From contig JAEUJR010001122.1 of assembly GCA_016793585.1 (NCBI GenBank), forward strand, positions 1 to 8,435: a DNA stretch of 8,435 bases. Direction: 5' to 3'. The stretch is from Archangium sp. Lineage in GTDB: Bacteria; Myxococcota; Myxococcia; Myxococcales; Myxococcaceae. Shown one piece after another: positions 1 to 6,809 of this stretch; the first letter of the stretch is position 1; each line of letters starts with the position of its first letter. A program made the position numbers and the translations under genes. A model generated the notes under the pieces. It searched no databases and had not been told where the DNA came from. It saw only the letters and a program-made list of their open reading frames with translations.

Positions 1-304
1 CCTCGAGCGGCTCAACGCCATGCAGAAGAAGATCAGCGTCGAGTTCAACGCGAAGTTCGTCGGCGAGACGGTCGAGGTGCTCGTCGAGGGCGCTTCGAAG
101 ACCGACGCCACGCGCCGCTTCGGTCGCACCAGCCAGAACACGACGGTGAACTTCGACGGAGACGCTCCGATCGGCGCGCTCGTGAAGGTGCAGATTCAGT
201 CGGCCAGCGCGGCCTCGATGTCGGGCAAGCAGGTTTCGGTGGAGTCGTTGCCCACCGTGATGATCCCCGAGGTGATGGCGGCTCCCGAGGTGTGCGTCGC
301 CTGA
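1..304 (+). CDS. miaB: C-terminal end of MiaB-type tRNA methylthiotransferase (5' truncated by window edge)
   Basis: The reading frame is open from base 2 to the TGA at 302-304, so the gene begins outside the window and the internal ATG at 20 is not the real start. The visible ~100 residues hold the end of the radical-SAM region (RLERLNAMQKKIS, like the conserved helix before TRAM) and then a TRAM domain: ETVEVLVEG, then GRTSQNTTVNF, then GALVKVQIQSA. The NTTVNF portion and the preceding EGASK are characteristic of MiaB rather than RimO or MtaB. MiaB is a cytoplasmic 4Fe-4S radical-SAM enzyme that adds the 2-methylthio group to N6-isopentenyl-A37 of tRNAs reading UNN codons; TRAM binds the tRNA. 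A tail of about 20 residues (from KQVSVES on) follows the domain and looks lineage-specific. The catalytic cysteines are outside the window. A 69-base gap separates it from the next gene, so it probably ends a separate unit. Confidence 0.85.
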   Translation, partial: LERLNAMQKKISVEFNAKFVGETVEVLVEGASKTDATRRFGRTSQNTTVNFDGDAPIGALVKVQIQSASAASMSGKQVSVESLPTVMIPEVMAAPEVCVA

Positions 305-373
305 TAGTTTTCACCTCTGTCAGCGGTCGTGGGTCATGCTCTTGCGCATTCACGTCGTCTCGGAGGAACACAC
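305..373 (+). promoter_or_regulatory. Intergenic leader with ribosome binding site for the four-gene unit
   Basis: This is the only non-coding gap of any size on the plus strand, so a promoter for the downstream genes would have to lie here or further upstream. The clear element is GGAGG at 362-366, seven bases before the ATG at 374, a near-ideal Shine-Dalgarno that decides that start over the in-frame GTG at 329. No convincing -35/-10 pair is visible; TTGCGC at 342-347 resembles a -35 box but has no matching -10 at proper spacing. No hairpin terminator for miaB is apparent. Confidence 0.55.
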
Positions 374-718
374 ATGAACCGGAAGCTCGTCGTCTCGGCG
401 CTCACCGCAGTGATCGCGATCGCAGGCTCCATCACCTCGCTCCGCGCCGACGCTGGCGGCTCGTTCAACAAGGGCAGCTGCACGTTCAACGGCAAGAAGC
501 TGTACGGGAAGATTCAGATCGTCACGAGCTTCCCTGACGTGAAGGTGCAAGAGGTCTCGAGCTTCCCCGACGTGAAGGTGCAGAAGGTCTCGTCGTTCCC
601 CGACTCGTGCGGCAAGTGGCAGTTCGTCACGTCGTTCCCGGACACGAAGGTGCAGTTCGTCACCTCGTTTCCCGACGTGAAGATCCAGTACGTGAACTCG
701 TTCCCCGGCGCGAACTGA
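374..718 (+). CDS. Small secreted SFPD-repeat protein, septoil-knot-like
   Basis: A 114-residue protein. Residues 1 to about 27 are a typical Sec signal peptide (MNRK, hydrophobic VVSALTAVIAIAG, small residues ending ADA before GG). A short GSCTFNGKKLYGK lead follows, then six near-identical 11-residue units at residues 47-114 with the pattern [VIW]Q-x-V-[STN]-S-F-P-D-x-K. The third unit is lengthened by two residues (SCGKW) and the last ends in SFPG rather than SFPD. The alternating hydrophobic pattern predicts one short beta strand and a turn per unit. C36 and C79 could form a disulfide in the periplasm. The repeat spacing, the mid-chain GKW insertion and the D-to-G change in the last unit parallel the 7(1) septoil-knot domain family as I remember it; that match is inference. 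The start at 374 is chosen for its Shine-Dalgarno and signal peptide. The gene ends 6 bases before the protease gene, so they are probably co-transcribed. Function unknown. Confidence 0.85.
   Translation: MNRKLVVSALTAVIAIAGSITSLRADAGGSFNKGSCTFNGKKLYGKIQIVTSFPDVKVQEVSSFPDVKVQKVSSFPDSCGKWQFVTSFPDTKVQFVTSFPDVKIQYVNSFPGAN
512..715 (+). repeat. Six tandem 33-bp coding repeats (11-residue SFPD units)
   Basis: The units begin at bases 512, 545, 578, 617, 650 and 683; the third is 39 bases because of the two-residue insertion. Each encodes an SFPD or SFPG turn. The DNA copies differ mostly at synonymous positions (AGC/TCG for Ser, TTC/TTT, CCT/CCC/CCG), while the protein pattern is held, which points to selection on the protein rather than recent DNA duplication. 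Confidence 0.9.
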
Positions 719-724
719 TCGCCC

Positions 725-2872
725 GTGCGGCGCCTCGCGGCGGCGTTGCTCTGGTGCGCGTGCGTGACCTCGAAGCCCGAGGTGACGCCGCGCATCGTCG
801 CGTCTTCCGATGATCCCGAACGGCTGCTCGCTGCGTTTCAGGTGACGGCCGAGCCGTCGACGCCAGCGCGTCTCGAGAAGTCGCAGCAGGGAGCGAAGGG
901 TGACCTTCGCGAGGTGTACCGAAAGGTCGCTCCCGCGACGGTGATCATTCGCGCAGGTACGAGCTACGGCAGCGGCGTGATCGTCGACCCGCGCGGGTTC
1001 GTGATCACGAATCACCACGTGATCGCCCACGCCGAGCTGGTCGATCTCAAGGCGAAGGTGCAGGTGCAACGTGGCGCCCTCTCGCCTGAAGGCGTGATGG
1101 TGCTCGACGAGAAGCCGCTCTCGGCGTGGGTGCTCGAGAGCGACCCGCTGCTCGATCTCGCAATGTTGAAGCTCATCGACCCGCCGGCAGGCTTGCCGAG
1201 CGTGAAGATCTCGAAGCGAGACCCCGTGCCGGGTGAGCCCGTGGCGGCGCTCGGTCATGGCGCCATCGGCTTGCTCTGGGCGATCAAGGACGGCGAGGTC
1301 GCGAGCGTCGGGAAGCTGGCGACCCACCTCGCCTCGCTCGTGGGAACGGACTGCGTCGTCGAGTCTGATGGAGAGGCGTCGCCCGCCTGCCGCTCCGCCG
1401 GAGCCTCGGTCGAGCTCGAGCGCAAGCGGCTCGAGGAGAAGGTGCCGGGGCTCGTCGTTCAGTCGAGCTGTCAGATCTCGCCCGGCGATTCAGGGGGGCC
1501 GCTGGTGAACCTCGGCGGGGAGCTCGTCGGCGTGAACGCCTTCCTCAAGACCGACACGCGCGCCGGGGTGGCGACCAACTTTCACGTGCACGTCGCCGAG
1601 GTGCGCAAGTTCCTCGAGACGGTTCCCACCGAGCCGCAGCGACGGCTTCCATCACCGTGGGAGCTGGTGCTGCCCGGTGGAGTCTGGGCCGACGTCGACG
1701 GCGACGGCAGAGACGATCTCTACACGTCGGGCACGGGCCCTCGCACCGCGTTCGTCGTGAACGCGTCCCAACAGGTGATTCCGCCCGCGTTCATGACGCG
1801 ACTGAAGCCCGACGCGGTCCTGGGCCAGGTGGGAGGTCAGTGGATCGGCTGGTTCGATCGTGATCGCGACGGCACCTTCGATCGCGTGATCCTCGGCGGC
1901 ACCATCGCTCAGGCGATCGAGTTCGACGGCCGCATGCCCGGGCGCTTCCTCGGAGCGGCCTCACTGCTCGATGCAGAGCTGCTCACGGCCTCGCCCTGGC
2001 GAGCGATCGCGAACGAACTGCAGACCACCGTCGACGCGAGCGCGCTGCCGCTGCCTCCCGACCCCATGGTGGGTGCGAAGGACTTCAGGCCGCGAGATCT
2101 CGACGGTGACGGGAAGCCAGAGCTGATCACGGCTCGTCGAGGTGCTGGCTCGGTGGCGTTCATCGATGCGACTGGCGTGGGCACCCTCGAAGCCTCGACC
2201 GTTCGTCTCGTTCGTCAGCTCAACCGCTGGTGGATCTACGTCGGCGAGACCCGCATCTACGAGTCGGTCGACTTCACGACGATCGAGCGCGCGTGGCTGC
2301 GCTCGGGTGGGCTCGTTCCAGCGCCCGAGCTTCGAGGGGCCGACTGGCGCGCGGTCGTGCTCTCGAGCTTCACCGGTTTGTCGCGTGAACGGGTCGGGCA
2401 GGCCTTCGCAGCGATGAACCTCTATCGACCGGCGGCCCCGCCGAAGCTGTTCCCGATCTTCGGAACCACACGTGGCAAGGTGAACACGCTGTCAGCCCCG
2501 AACCTGCCGCTCTCGATCGTCACCGCCGCAGACACGCAGGCGACGACCATCGCCTTCGCCTTCGAGGGCAAACCGACCGCGGGCTGGGCGCAGCAGGGCT
2601 TTCCTGGCGCGGGGTTTCTCTGGTCTTCCAGCAACGGCCAGGAGTGGTTCCAGTTCGACACCGACGCCGACGGCGCCATCGACACCGTGCTGATTCGCCG
2701 TGGCGCCATGCTCGAAGGCCGCCGCATCTCGAAAGAGGGCGCCATCACCGCAGCGCCTGACCTGGAGCAGGGCAGGCCGATCAAACCGGCGCTGATGATC
2801 GACCCCTCGCGGGCGCAGCGCCTGAGAGTGCTCGCGGCCGAGACCTTCGCGCCGGAGCAGATCGAGCCATGA
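725..2872 (+). CDS. Secreted trypsin-like (HtrA/S1C-type) serine protease with C-terminal DxDxDG-loop region
   Basis: A 715-residue protein from a GTG start. The first in-frame ATG comes after the catalytic histidine, so GTG is required. The N-terminus MRRLAAALLWCAC looks like a short signal peptide, possibly of a lipoprotein through C11 or C13, though the lipobox is atypical. Residues ~62-300 are a chymotrypsin-fold protease of the HtrA type: GSGVIVD and TNHHVI (H98), DPLLDLAMLKL (D144), SPGDSGGPLVN (S256), so the Ser-His-Asp triad is intact. An insertion of about 45 residues before the serine carries C210, C222 and C249. There is no PDZ domain. Residues ~310-715 instead contain four acidic loops starting at D323, D378, D458 and D645, of FG-GAP/VCBS or EF-like calcium-binding type, in otherwise beta-rich sequence. 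No Shine-Dalgarno precedes 725, so translation probably couples to the upstream gene. The stop overlaps the next start (ATGA). The substrate is not evident. Confidence 0.88.
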   Translation: MRRLAAALLWCACVTSKPEVTPRIVASSDDPERLLAAFQVTAEPSTPARLEKSQQGAKGDLREVYRKVAPATVIIRAGTSYGSGVIVDPRGFVITNHHVIAHAELVDLKAKVQVQRGALSPEGVMVLDEKPLSAWVLESDPLLDLAMLKLIDPPAGLPSVKISKRDPVPGEPVAALGHGAIGLLWAIKDGEVASVGKLATHLASLVGTDCVVESDGEASPACRSAGASVELERKRLEEKVPGLVVQSSCQISPGDSGGPLVNLGGELVGVNAFLKTDTRAGVATNFHVHVAEVRKFLETVPTEPQRRLPSPWELVLPGGVWADVDGDGRDDLYTSGTGPRTAFVVNASQQVIPPAFMTRLKPDAVLGQVGGQWIGWFDRDRDGTFDRVILGGTIAQAIEFDGRMPGRFLGAASLLDAELLTASPWRAIANELQTTVDASALPLPPDPMVGAKDFRPRDLDGDGKPELITARRGAGSVAFIDATGVGTLEASTVRLVRQLNRWWIYVGETRIYESVDFTTIERAWLRSGGLVPAPELRGADWRAVVLSSFTGLSRERVGQAFAAMNLYRPAAPPKLFPIFGTTRGKVNTLSAPNLPLSIVTAADTQATTIAFAFEGKPTAGWAQQGFPGAGFLWSSSNGQEWFQFDTDADGAIDTVLIRRGAMLEGRRISKEGAITAAPDLEQGRPIKPALMIDPSRAQRLRVLAAETFAPEQIEP
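1691..2683 (+). other. Four DxDxDG calcium-loop motifs within the protease C-terminal region
   Basis: The loops are at 1691-1717 (DVDGDGRDD), 1856-1882 (DRDRDGTFD), 2096-2122 (DLDGDGKPE) and 2657-2683 (DTDADGAID). Each supplies Asp at loop positions 1, 3 and 5 and an acid at position 9, and is followed by a short hydrophobic strand (LYTSG, RVILGG, LITAR, TVLIRRG). This is the usual form of FG-GAP/VCBS repeats. The uneven spacing of 55, 80 and 187 residues suggests a propeller-like domain in which some blades have lost the motif. Confidence 0.7.
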
Positions 2873-4650
2873 CGTCGCTCGAGTGGTTTCGAGAACGCAC
2901 GGCGGCTCCGCGCGCGCTGCCAGAGTTCCCCAGCTTCGACGATGCCTGGCTCTGGTACCTGCAGGGGCTCGCGACCGTCTCGCCCTCGCTCGAAGCGATC
3001 TGTCTCTACGCCGAAGACGTTCGACAAGGGCGTTGGCCTGATCGGGTCGAGCCGCAGTTCTCGGCCCAGGGCGTGTACCTCGCGCTCGCCCAGGAGACGT
3101 TGCTCAACCACGCCGATCGTTCGTCCTTCGAGCGAGAGGTGACGGTGCTCTTCGATGCGCTTCGAATGCACGTCGAGGCCGGCAGGTCGTTGCTCGACGA
3201 GCCGGTGCTCAAGTCGGTGCCAGCCCTGCAGAAGTACGTCGCGCAGCTCACCGACGATCAGCGCCTCTTCATCGAGGACATCGCGCGCGGCAGCGGCTAC
3301 TCCATCGTGCTCCCTGCAGAAGCGTCGGCGACGGGAACCGAGCGTCGTGGCCTGCTGGTCGTCCTCGATCGGCCGATCTCGACCCAGTTCAAGCTCTGGG
3401 CACGCCGGGATCACAACGCGCTGCTGCTGCTCGTTCGGCAAGCAGACGGCACCCTCGTGATCTCGGCCGACCCTTCGAAGCGGCTCCGACTCGAGTGGCT
3501 TGCCGAGAAGCTCTCGAGACTCGACGAGCACCCCTGGTACGCGGGCGAACGGCACCTGGGCACGCTGATCGCTTCATCACGCGACGGCACCCGGCTCACG
3601 CTCGAGGCGATCACCCGGGCGCTCGGAGCAGCGTCGATTCGATCGAGGGTGGCGCAGCCGGCCATCGCGGTGGCCGTGCTCATCGTCCTCGTGTTTGCGG
3701 CTGGCTTGTTCGTCGAGCGACAGCGACCCAACCGCGACCCTGCCGGTGCGAAGGGAGACCCGCTCCCACCTGCGAAGGTGCTGAACCTGATGGCCGCCCA
3801 GGACGGACCGCGCTCGTTCGAGCCGTTCGCGTTGATCGCGGGCGTGTGCGGCTACTCAGGCGATCGAGCGCTCCACGCACCGTGCCGCGACGCGCGCGCC
3901 GTTCGCGAGCTGCTCACCACGAGGCTCGGGTACCGCCCAGAGAACGTGCTGTTCTTCGTCGATCGACCTGAGCCCGGTGAACCGACTGACGGCGCCCCCA
4001 CCGCAGAGAACCTCAAGCTCGCGATCGAACGGTTCCGATCTCGCTTCCCCTCGGCCGACGAGACCTCGAGCTTCCTCTTCTACTACTCGGGGCACGGCGG
4101 CTTCGAAGCCGGCGCGCGGAAGGACTTCGGCGTGCTGCAACCCGCGGGCTACTTCGAGCACCCCGAGCGCCCAATCTCGGAGCGCGGCTGGGACATGCAG
4201 GAGCTCGTCGACGATCTGCGAAAGGGCGTTCCTTCGAAGCACGTGATGCTGCTGCTCGACGCCTGCTACTCGGGCTGGGCCGCGGGAGCGAAAGGCGAAC
4301 TGACGCTCAGCGGCGAGCTCCGAACGCTGTGGAACGAGCGCGCCGAGGTCGTGCTCTCGGCCGCTACGAAGGGCCAGCGCGCCTGGGAAGACGAGGTCGA
4401 GCCCACGGCGTGGCAGTGGGGCGGCCACTCGGCGTTGACGGCGTTCCTCCTCGAGGGCCTCGGTCGCGCGCAGGCCGATTCGAACGGCGATCACGTCATC
4501 ACCGACGAAGAGCTCGCCGCGTTTCTCACCACGAAGGTGCCGCAGGCCGTGAGACAGTCGCGGCAGGCGGAGCAGACTCCCCAGTTCTTCCGCTTCGACG
4601 AGCACCTGCCTCGCTCGGGTCAGTTCCTCTTCCTGCCCACGGAGCCCTGA
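2869..4650 (+). CDS. Single-pass membrane caspase-like (peptidase C14) protease
   Basis: A 593-residue protein. Residues 1-260 are a soluble, mostly helical domain I do not recognise. Residues ~264-282 (AIAVAVLIVLVFAAGL) form one membrane segment. A Pro/Arg/Lys-rich linker runs to ~315, and ~320-560 is a caspase/metacaspase-fold domain: FALIAGVCGYSG (first strand), CRDARAV helix, FLFYYSGHGG with catalytic H409, and VMLLLDACYSGW with catalytic C466. Both dyad residues are present. A canonical EF-hand loop lies at residues 537-548 after the p20 core. There is no signal peptide and the charges flanking the membrane segment are only slightly biased, so an N-in/C-out topology (caspase domain in the periplasm) is likely but unproven. 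C327 and C339 could pair if it is outside. The start at 2869 overlaps the upstream stop by four bases, indicating coupling. Family members cleave after basic or acidic residues; the specificity here is unknown. Confidence 0.88.
   Translation: MTSLEWFRERTAAPRALPEFPSFDDAWLWYLQGLATVSPSLEAICLYAEDVRQGRWPDRVEPQFSAQGVYLALAQETLLNHADRSSFEREVTVLFDALRMHVEAGRSLLDEPVLKSVPALQKYVAQLTDDQRLFIEDIARGSGYSIVLPAEASATGTERRGLLVVLDRPISTQFKLWARRDHNALLLLVRQADGTLVISADPSKRLRLEWLAEKLSRLDEHPWYAGERHLGTLIASSRDGTRLTLEAITRALGAASIRSRVAQPAIAVAVLIVLVFAAGLFVERQRPNRDPAGAKGDPLPPAKVLNLMAAQDGPRSFEPFALIAGVCGYSGDRALHAPCRDARAVRELLTTRLGYRPENVLFFVDRPEPGEPTDGAPTAENLKLAIERFRSRFPSADETSSFLFYYSGHGGFEAGARKDFGVLQPAGYFEHPERPISERGWDMQELVDDLRKGVPSKHVMLLLDACYSGWAAGAKGELTLSGELRTLWNERAEVVLSAATKGQRAWEDEVEPTAWQWGGHSALTAFLLEGLGRAQADSNGDHVITDEELAAFLTTKVPQAVRQSRQAEQTPQFFRFDEHLPRSGQFLFLPTEP
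4477..4512 (+). other. EF-hand calcium-binding loop inside the caspase-like protease
   Basis: It encodes the 12-residue loop DSNGDHVITDEE. It has D, N and D at positions 1, 3 and 5, G at 4 (6 is H instead of the usual G), I at 8, T at 9 and the bidentate E at 12, followed by the hydrophobic helix start LAAFL. It lies about 70 residues after the catalytic cysteine. The match to the EF-hand loop consensus is read directly; calcium binding is inferred. Confidence 0.75.
4641..4644 (+). promoter_or_regulatory. Ribosome binding site for the CsgG-like gene, inside the caspase gene's 3' end
   Basis: GGAG lies seven bases before the ATG at 4652 and within the last codons of the upstream gene, whose TGA is at 4648-4650. 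It supports the 4652 start and translation in tandem with the caspase-like gene. Confidence 0.6.
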
Positions 4651-4651
4651 C

Positions 4652-6808
4652 ATGCACGCGGTTCTTCTTTCTCTCGCACTCGCGCTCGGCGCCGACAAAC
4701 CACCGTCTGACAAGCCCACGCTGGCGGTCATGTACTTCGACAACCAGACGAACGACGCCAACCTCGACGTCATGCGCAAGGGCCTCGCAGACATGATGGT
4801 GACCGACCTCGTCTCGTGGGACGGCGTCACGGTCGTCGAACGCGACAAGTTCGAGTCCGTCGTGGGCGAGCTCAAGCTGCAGCGCTCGAGGTACTTCGAC
4901 CAGGCGACGGCGGTGAAGATCGGCAAATTCCTCGAGGCCCGCTACCTGCTGACCGGCACCATGACGATCAGCAAGGACAAGCTGATTCTCGACGCTCGCC
5001 TCATCGACGCCACGCAGAGCAAGAACGTCGTCACCGCGCGCGCCGACGGCCCGAAAGACGACGTCTTCGCGGTCGAGCAGTCCCTCGTCGAGCAGGTCGC
5101 CAACGGCATCGATCTGAAGCTGAAGAACGAAGGCGCGCGCCGCAAGGCGAAGGTGCCCTCGCTCGAGGCGTTGCTCGACTACTCGAAGGCCATCGATCTC
5201 ACCGATCAGGGCAAGGTCGAAGAGGCCCAGAAGGCCTTCGCCGCCCTCGTCTCGAAGTCGCCCACCTTCCTCATGGCGCGCGAACGCAAGGAGCAGGCGG
5301 TGAAAGCGCTCGAGGAGTACAACAAGCGCAAGACCGAGATCGTCAGCGCCTCTGCCGTGCGGGTGGCCAAAGCGGCCGATGACGTGCTTTCCCGCGCTCC
5401 AGACTTCGCGAAGCTCTCGACGTCGGAGCAGAGCCTGGTGCTGTCGATGCGTCGCGTGAAGGGCCACTTCCTCGGCCGCGTGCTGCGGCAGTACATCTCG
5501 AACCGGGAGAACTCGCTGCGCGTCGTACTGGCACCGAAAAGACAGCAGGCGCTCGAGGCCATGAAGCTCCTCTACGCCAACCACCGCGCGCTCCTCGAAG
5601 AGTACCAGCTCTACGGCAAGGCCAGCGGGAGCGGTGATGCCGCCACCATGTCTCCCGAGCTCGTCAACGACATCGCTGATTCGAGGCTGGGGCCCTTCAC
5701 CTTCGAGAGCGAAACAGCCGCCTTCGACGATCTGCTTCGCTTCGTGTTCCTCGGCCGAGTCGAAGACGGCAAGAACGCCGACGGTGGCGACTCGGATTAC
5801 ACGGTCGCGCCCACCTGGGCCGACCTGTCTCCAGCCGACGCCGCCGCGCTGTGGAAGGAAGTCGACGCCCGTATCGACGCGCAGATGAAACGCGCCACGT
5901 CAGCTGGTGCGGCAGAGCGCGACCGAGCAGCCCGAGAGGCGATCAGCGCGATCGAACGCAAGGCCGAGCTGCTCAAGCGCCTGCACCGCGACGACGAATC
6001 GGTCGGCGCCTGGCAGATGATCCTCGACGCGTTCCCAACCGACACCCGCAACAGCTGGCGCGAGAAGGAAATCAAGCGGCTGATTGGTGGGGAGCACGAC
6101 TCCGAACGCGAGACCCGGGAGCGCTGGCAGAAGGGCCTCAAGGGCTGTGAGGACATGGACCTGCGGGTCGGCAGCGGCAGCGCTCTCGACGATGTCGTCA
6201 AGCACCAGGGCATCGCGGGCCTCGACACGTTCTGGAACACGGTGACGAAGGCATGCCCGCCCACCGCGAAGACCCGCAACGTGCTCGCGTACATCGGAAA
6301 GGACCTCGCGATGGACGCCGCGAAGTACGGCGACTGCGAGCTCTCGAAGACCTACTGGAAGCGCTACCTCGAGATGGGCGGGTCGGTCTCCGACATGCTC
6401 GGGTACCACAAGAACTACACCCCCTGGTGCGAGTACGGCGACGTTCGCAAGGGCATCGTCTGGCTCACCTTCCTCGAAGACAGCTGGACCCGTGAGGCCG
6501 ACAGTTACCAGTCGTCGGTGAAGTCGTACGACGGCAAGCAACTCGCGATCTCGGCCCACAACGAGAACAACACGGTCGACGTGTCGCTCTACCTCGAGCC
6601 AGACGGCAAGGGGTGGAAGTGCCGGGAGATCACGTGGCGCAACCGAGATGGCGATCAGATCTCGGCGCCATGCACGGCCACCCTCAAGGCCGAGGCGAAG
6701 GACAGCGGCGACTACGACGAGGGCACCTTCTCGGCGACGATTCCTGCGGGGAAGGGCACCGCGAAGGTCGAGCTGCGTCAGGGATCATTCCGCGTGCGGC
6801 GCAACTGA
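4652..6808 (+). CDS. Secreted CsgG/FlgO-like domain protein with TPR-like segment
   Basis: A 718-residue protein with a short signal peptide (MHAVLLSLALALGA, cleavage near residue 14). Residues ~22-157 match the CsgG/FlgO/LpoB-type alpha/beta domain: TLAVMYFDNQTND, then VVERDKFESVVGELKLQ, then GKFLEARYLLTGTMTI, then LDARLIDATQSK. These domains occur in periplasmic and outer-membrane assembly proteins such as curli secretion and flagellar FlgO. Residues ~170-225 look like one or two TPR helices pairs (DYSKAIDLTDQGKVEEAQKA). Residues ~230-600 are helical, charged and unrecognised. Residues ~615-718 alternate polar and hydrophobic residues (LAISAHNENN, VDVSLYLEP, AKVELRQGSF) and probably form a beta sandwich. 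No lipobox and no transmembrane beta-barrel signature are evident, so it is likely periplasmic. It is last in the unit, one base after the caspase stop. A scaffold or sensor role beside the two proteases is inference. Confidence 0.82.
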   Translation: MHAVLLSLALALGADKPPSDKPTLAVMYFDNQTNDANLDVMRKGLADMMVTDLVSWDGVTVVERDKFESVVGELKLQRSRYFDQATAVKIGKFLEARYLLTGTMTISKDKLILDARLIDATQSKNVVTARADGPKDDVFAVEQSLVEQVANGIDLKLKNEGARRKAKVPSLEALLDYSKAIDLTDQGKVEEAQKAFAALVSKSPTFLMARERKEQAVKALEEYNKRKTEIVSASAVRVAKAADDVLSRAPDFAKLSTSEQSLVLSMRRVKGHFLGRVLRQYISNRENSLRVVLAPKRQQALEAMKLLYANHRALLEEYQLYGKASGSGDAATMSPELVNDIADSRLGPFTFESETAAFDDLLRFVFLGRVEDGKNADGGDSDYTVAPTWADLSPADAAALWKEVDARIDAQMKRATSAGAAERDRAAREAISAIERKAELLKRLHRDDESVGAWQMILDAFPTDTRNSWREKEIKRLIGGEHDSERETRERWQKGLKGCEDMDLRVGSGSALDDVVKHQGIAGLDTFWNTVTKACPPTAKTRNVLAYIGKDLAMDAAKYGDCELSKTYWKRYLEMGGSVSDMLGYHKNYTPWCEYGDVRKGIVWLTFLEDSWTREADSYQSSVKSYDGKQLAISAHNENNTVDVSLYLEPDGKGWKCREITWRNRDGDQISAPCTATLKAEAKDSGDYDEGTFSATIPAGKGTAKVELRQGSFRVRRN

Positions 6809-6809
6809 A

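Noticed and set aside
329..373. Upstream GTG start for the repeat protein
   Set aside because: It would put 15 polar residues ahead of the signal peptide and would place the GGAGG ribosome binding site inside the coding region. The ATG at 374 fits both signals.
512..715. CRISPR-like or other non-coding tandem repeat
   Set aside because: The 33-base period is a multiple of three, the copies vary at synonymous positions, and there are no unique spacers. It is a protein repeat.
350..1327. 325-codon open frame on the minus strand
   Set aside because: It lies opposite the repeat protein and protease genes, is extremely Arg/His-rich without any domain pattern, and is what GC-rich codon bias produces antisense to real genes.
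1493..1498. Run of six G at the protease active site as a phase-variation tract
   Set aside because: It is simply two glycine codons of the conserved DSGGPL motif and is too short to expect frequent slippage.
2422..5584. Three long minus-strand open frames (2422-3555, 3856-4926, 4526-5584)
   Set aside because: They overlap each other and the protease, caspase and CsgG-like genes, cross gene boundaries, and have low-complexity Arg/Leu/Glu composition with no motifs. They are shadows.
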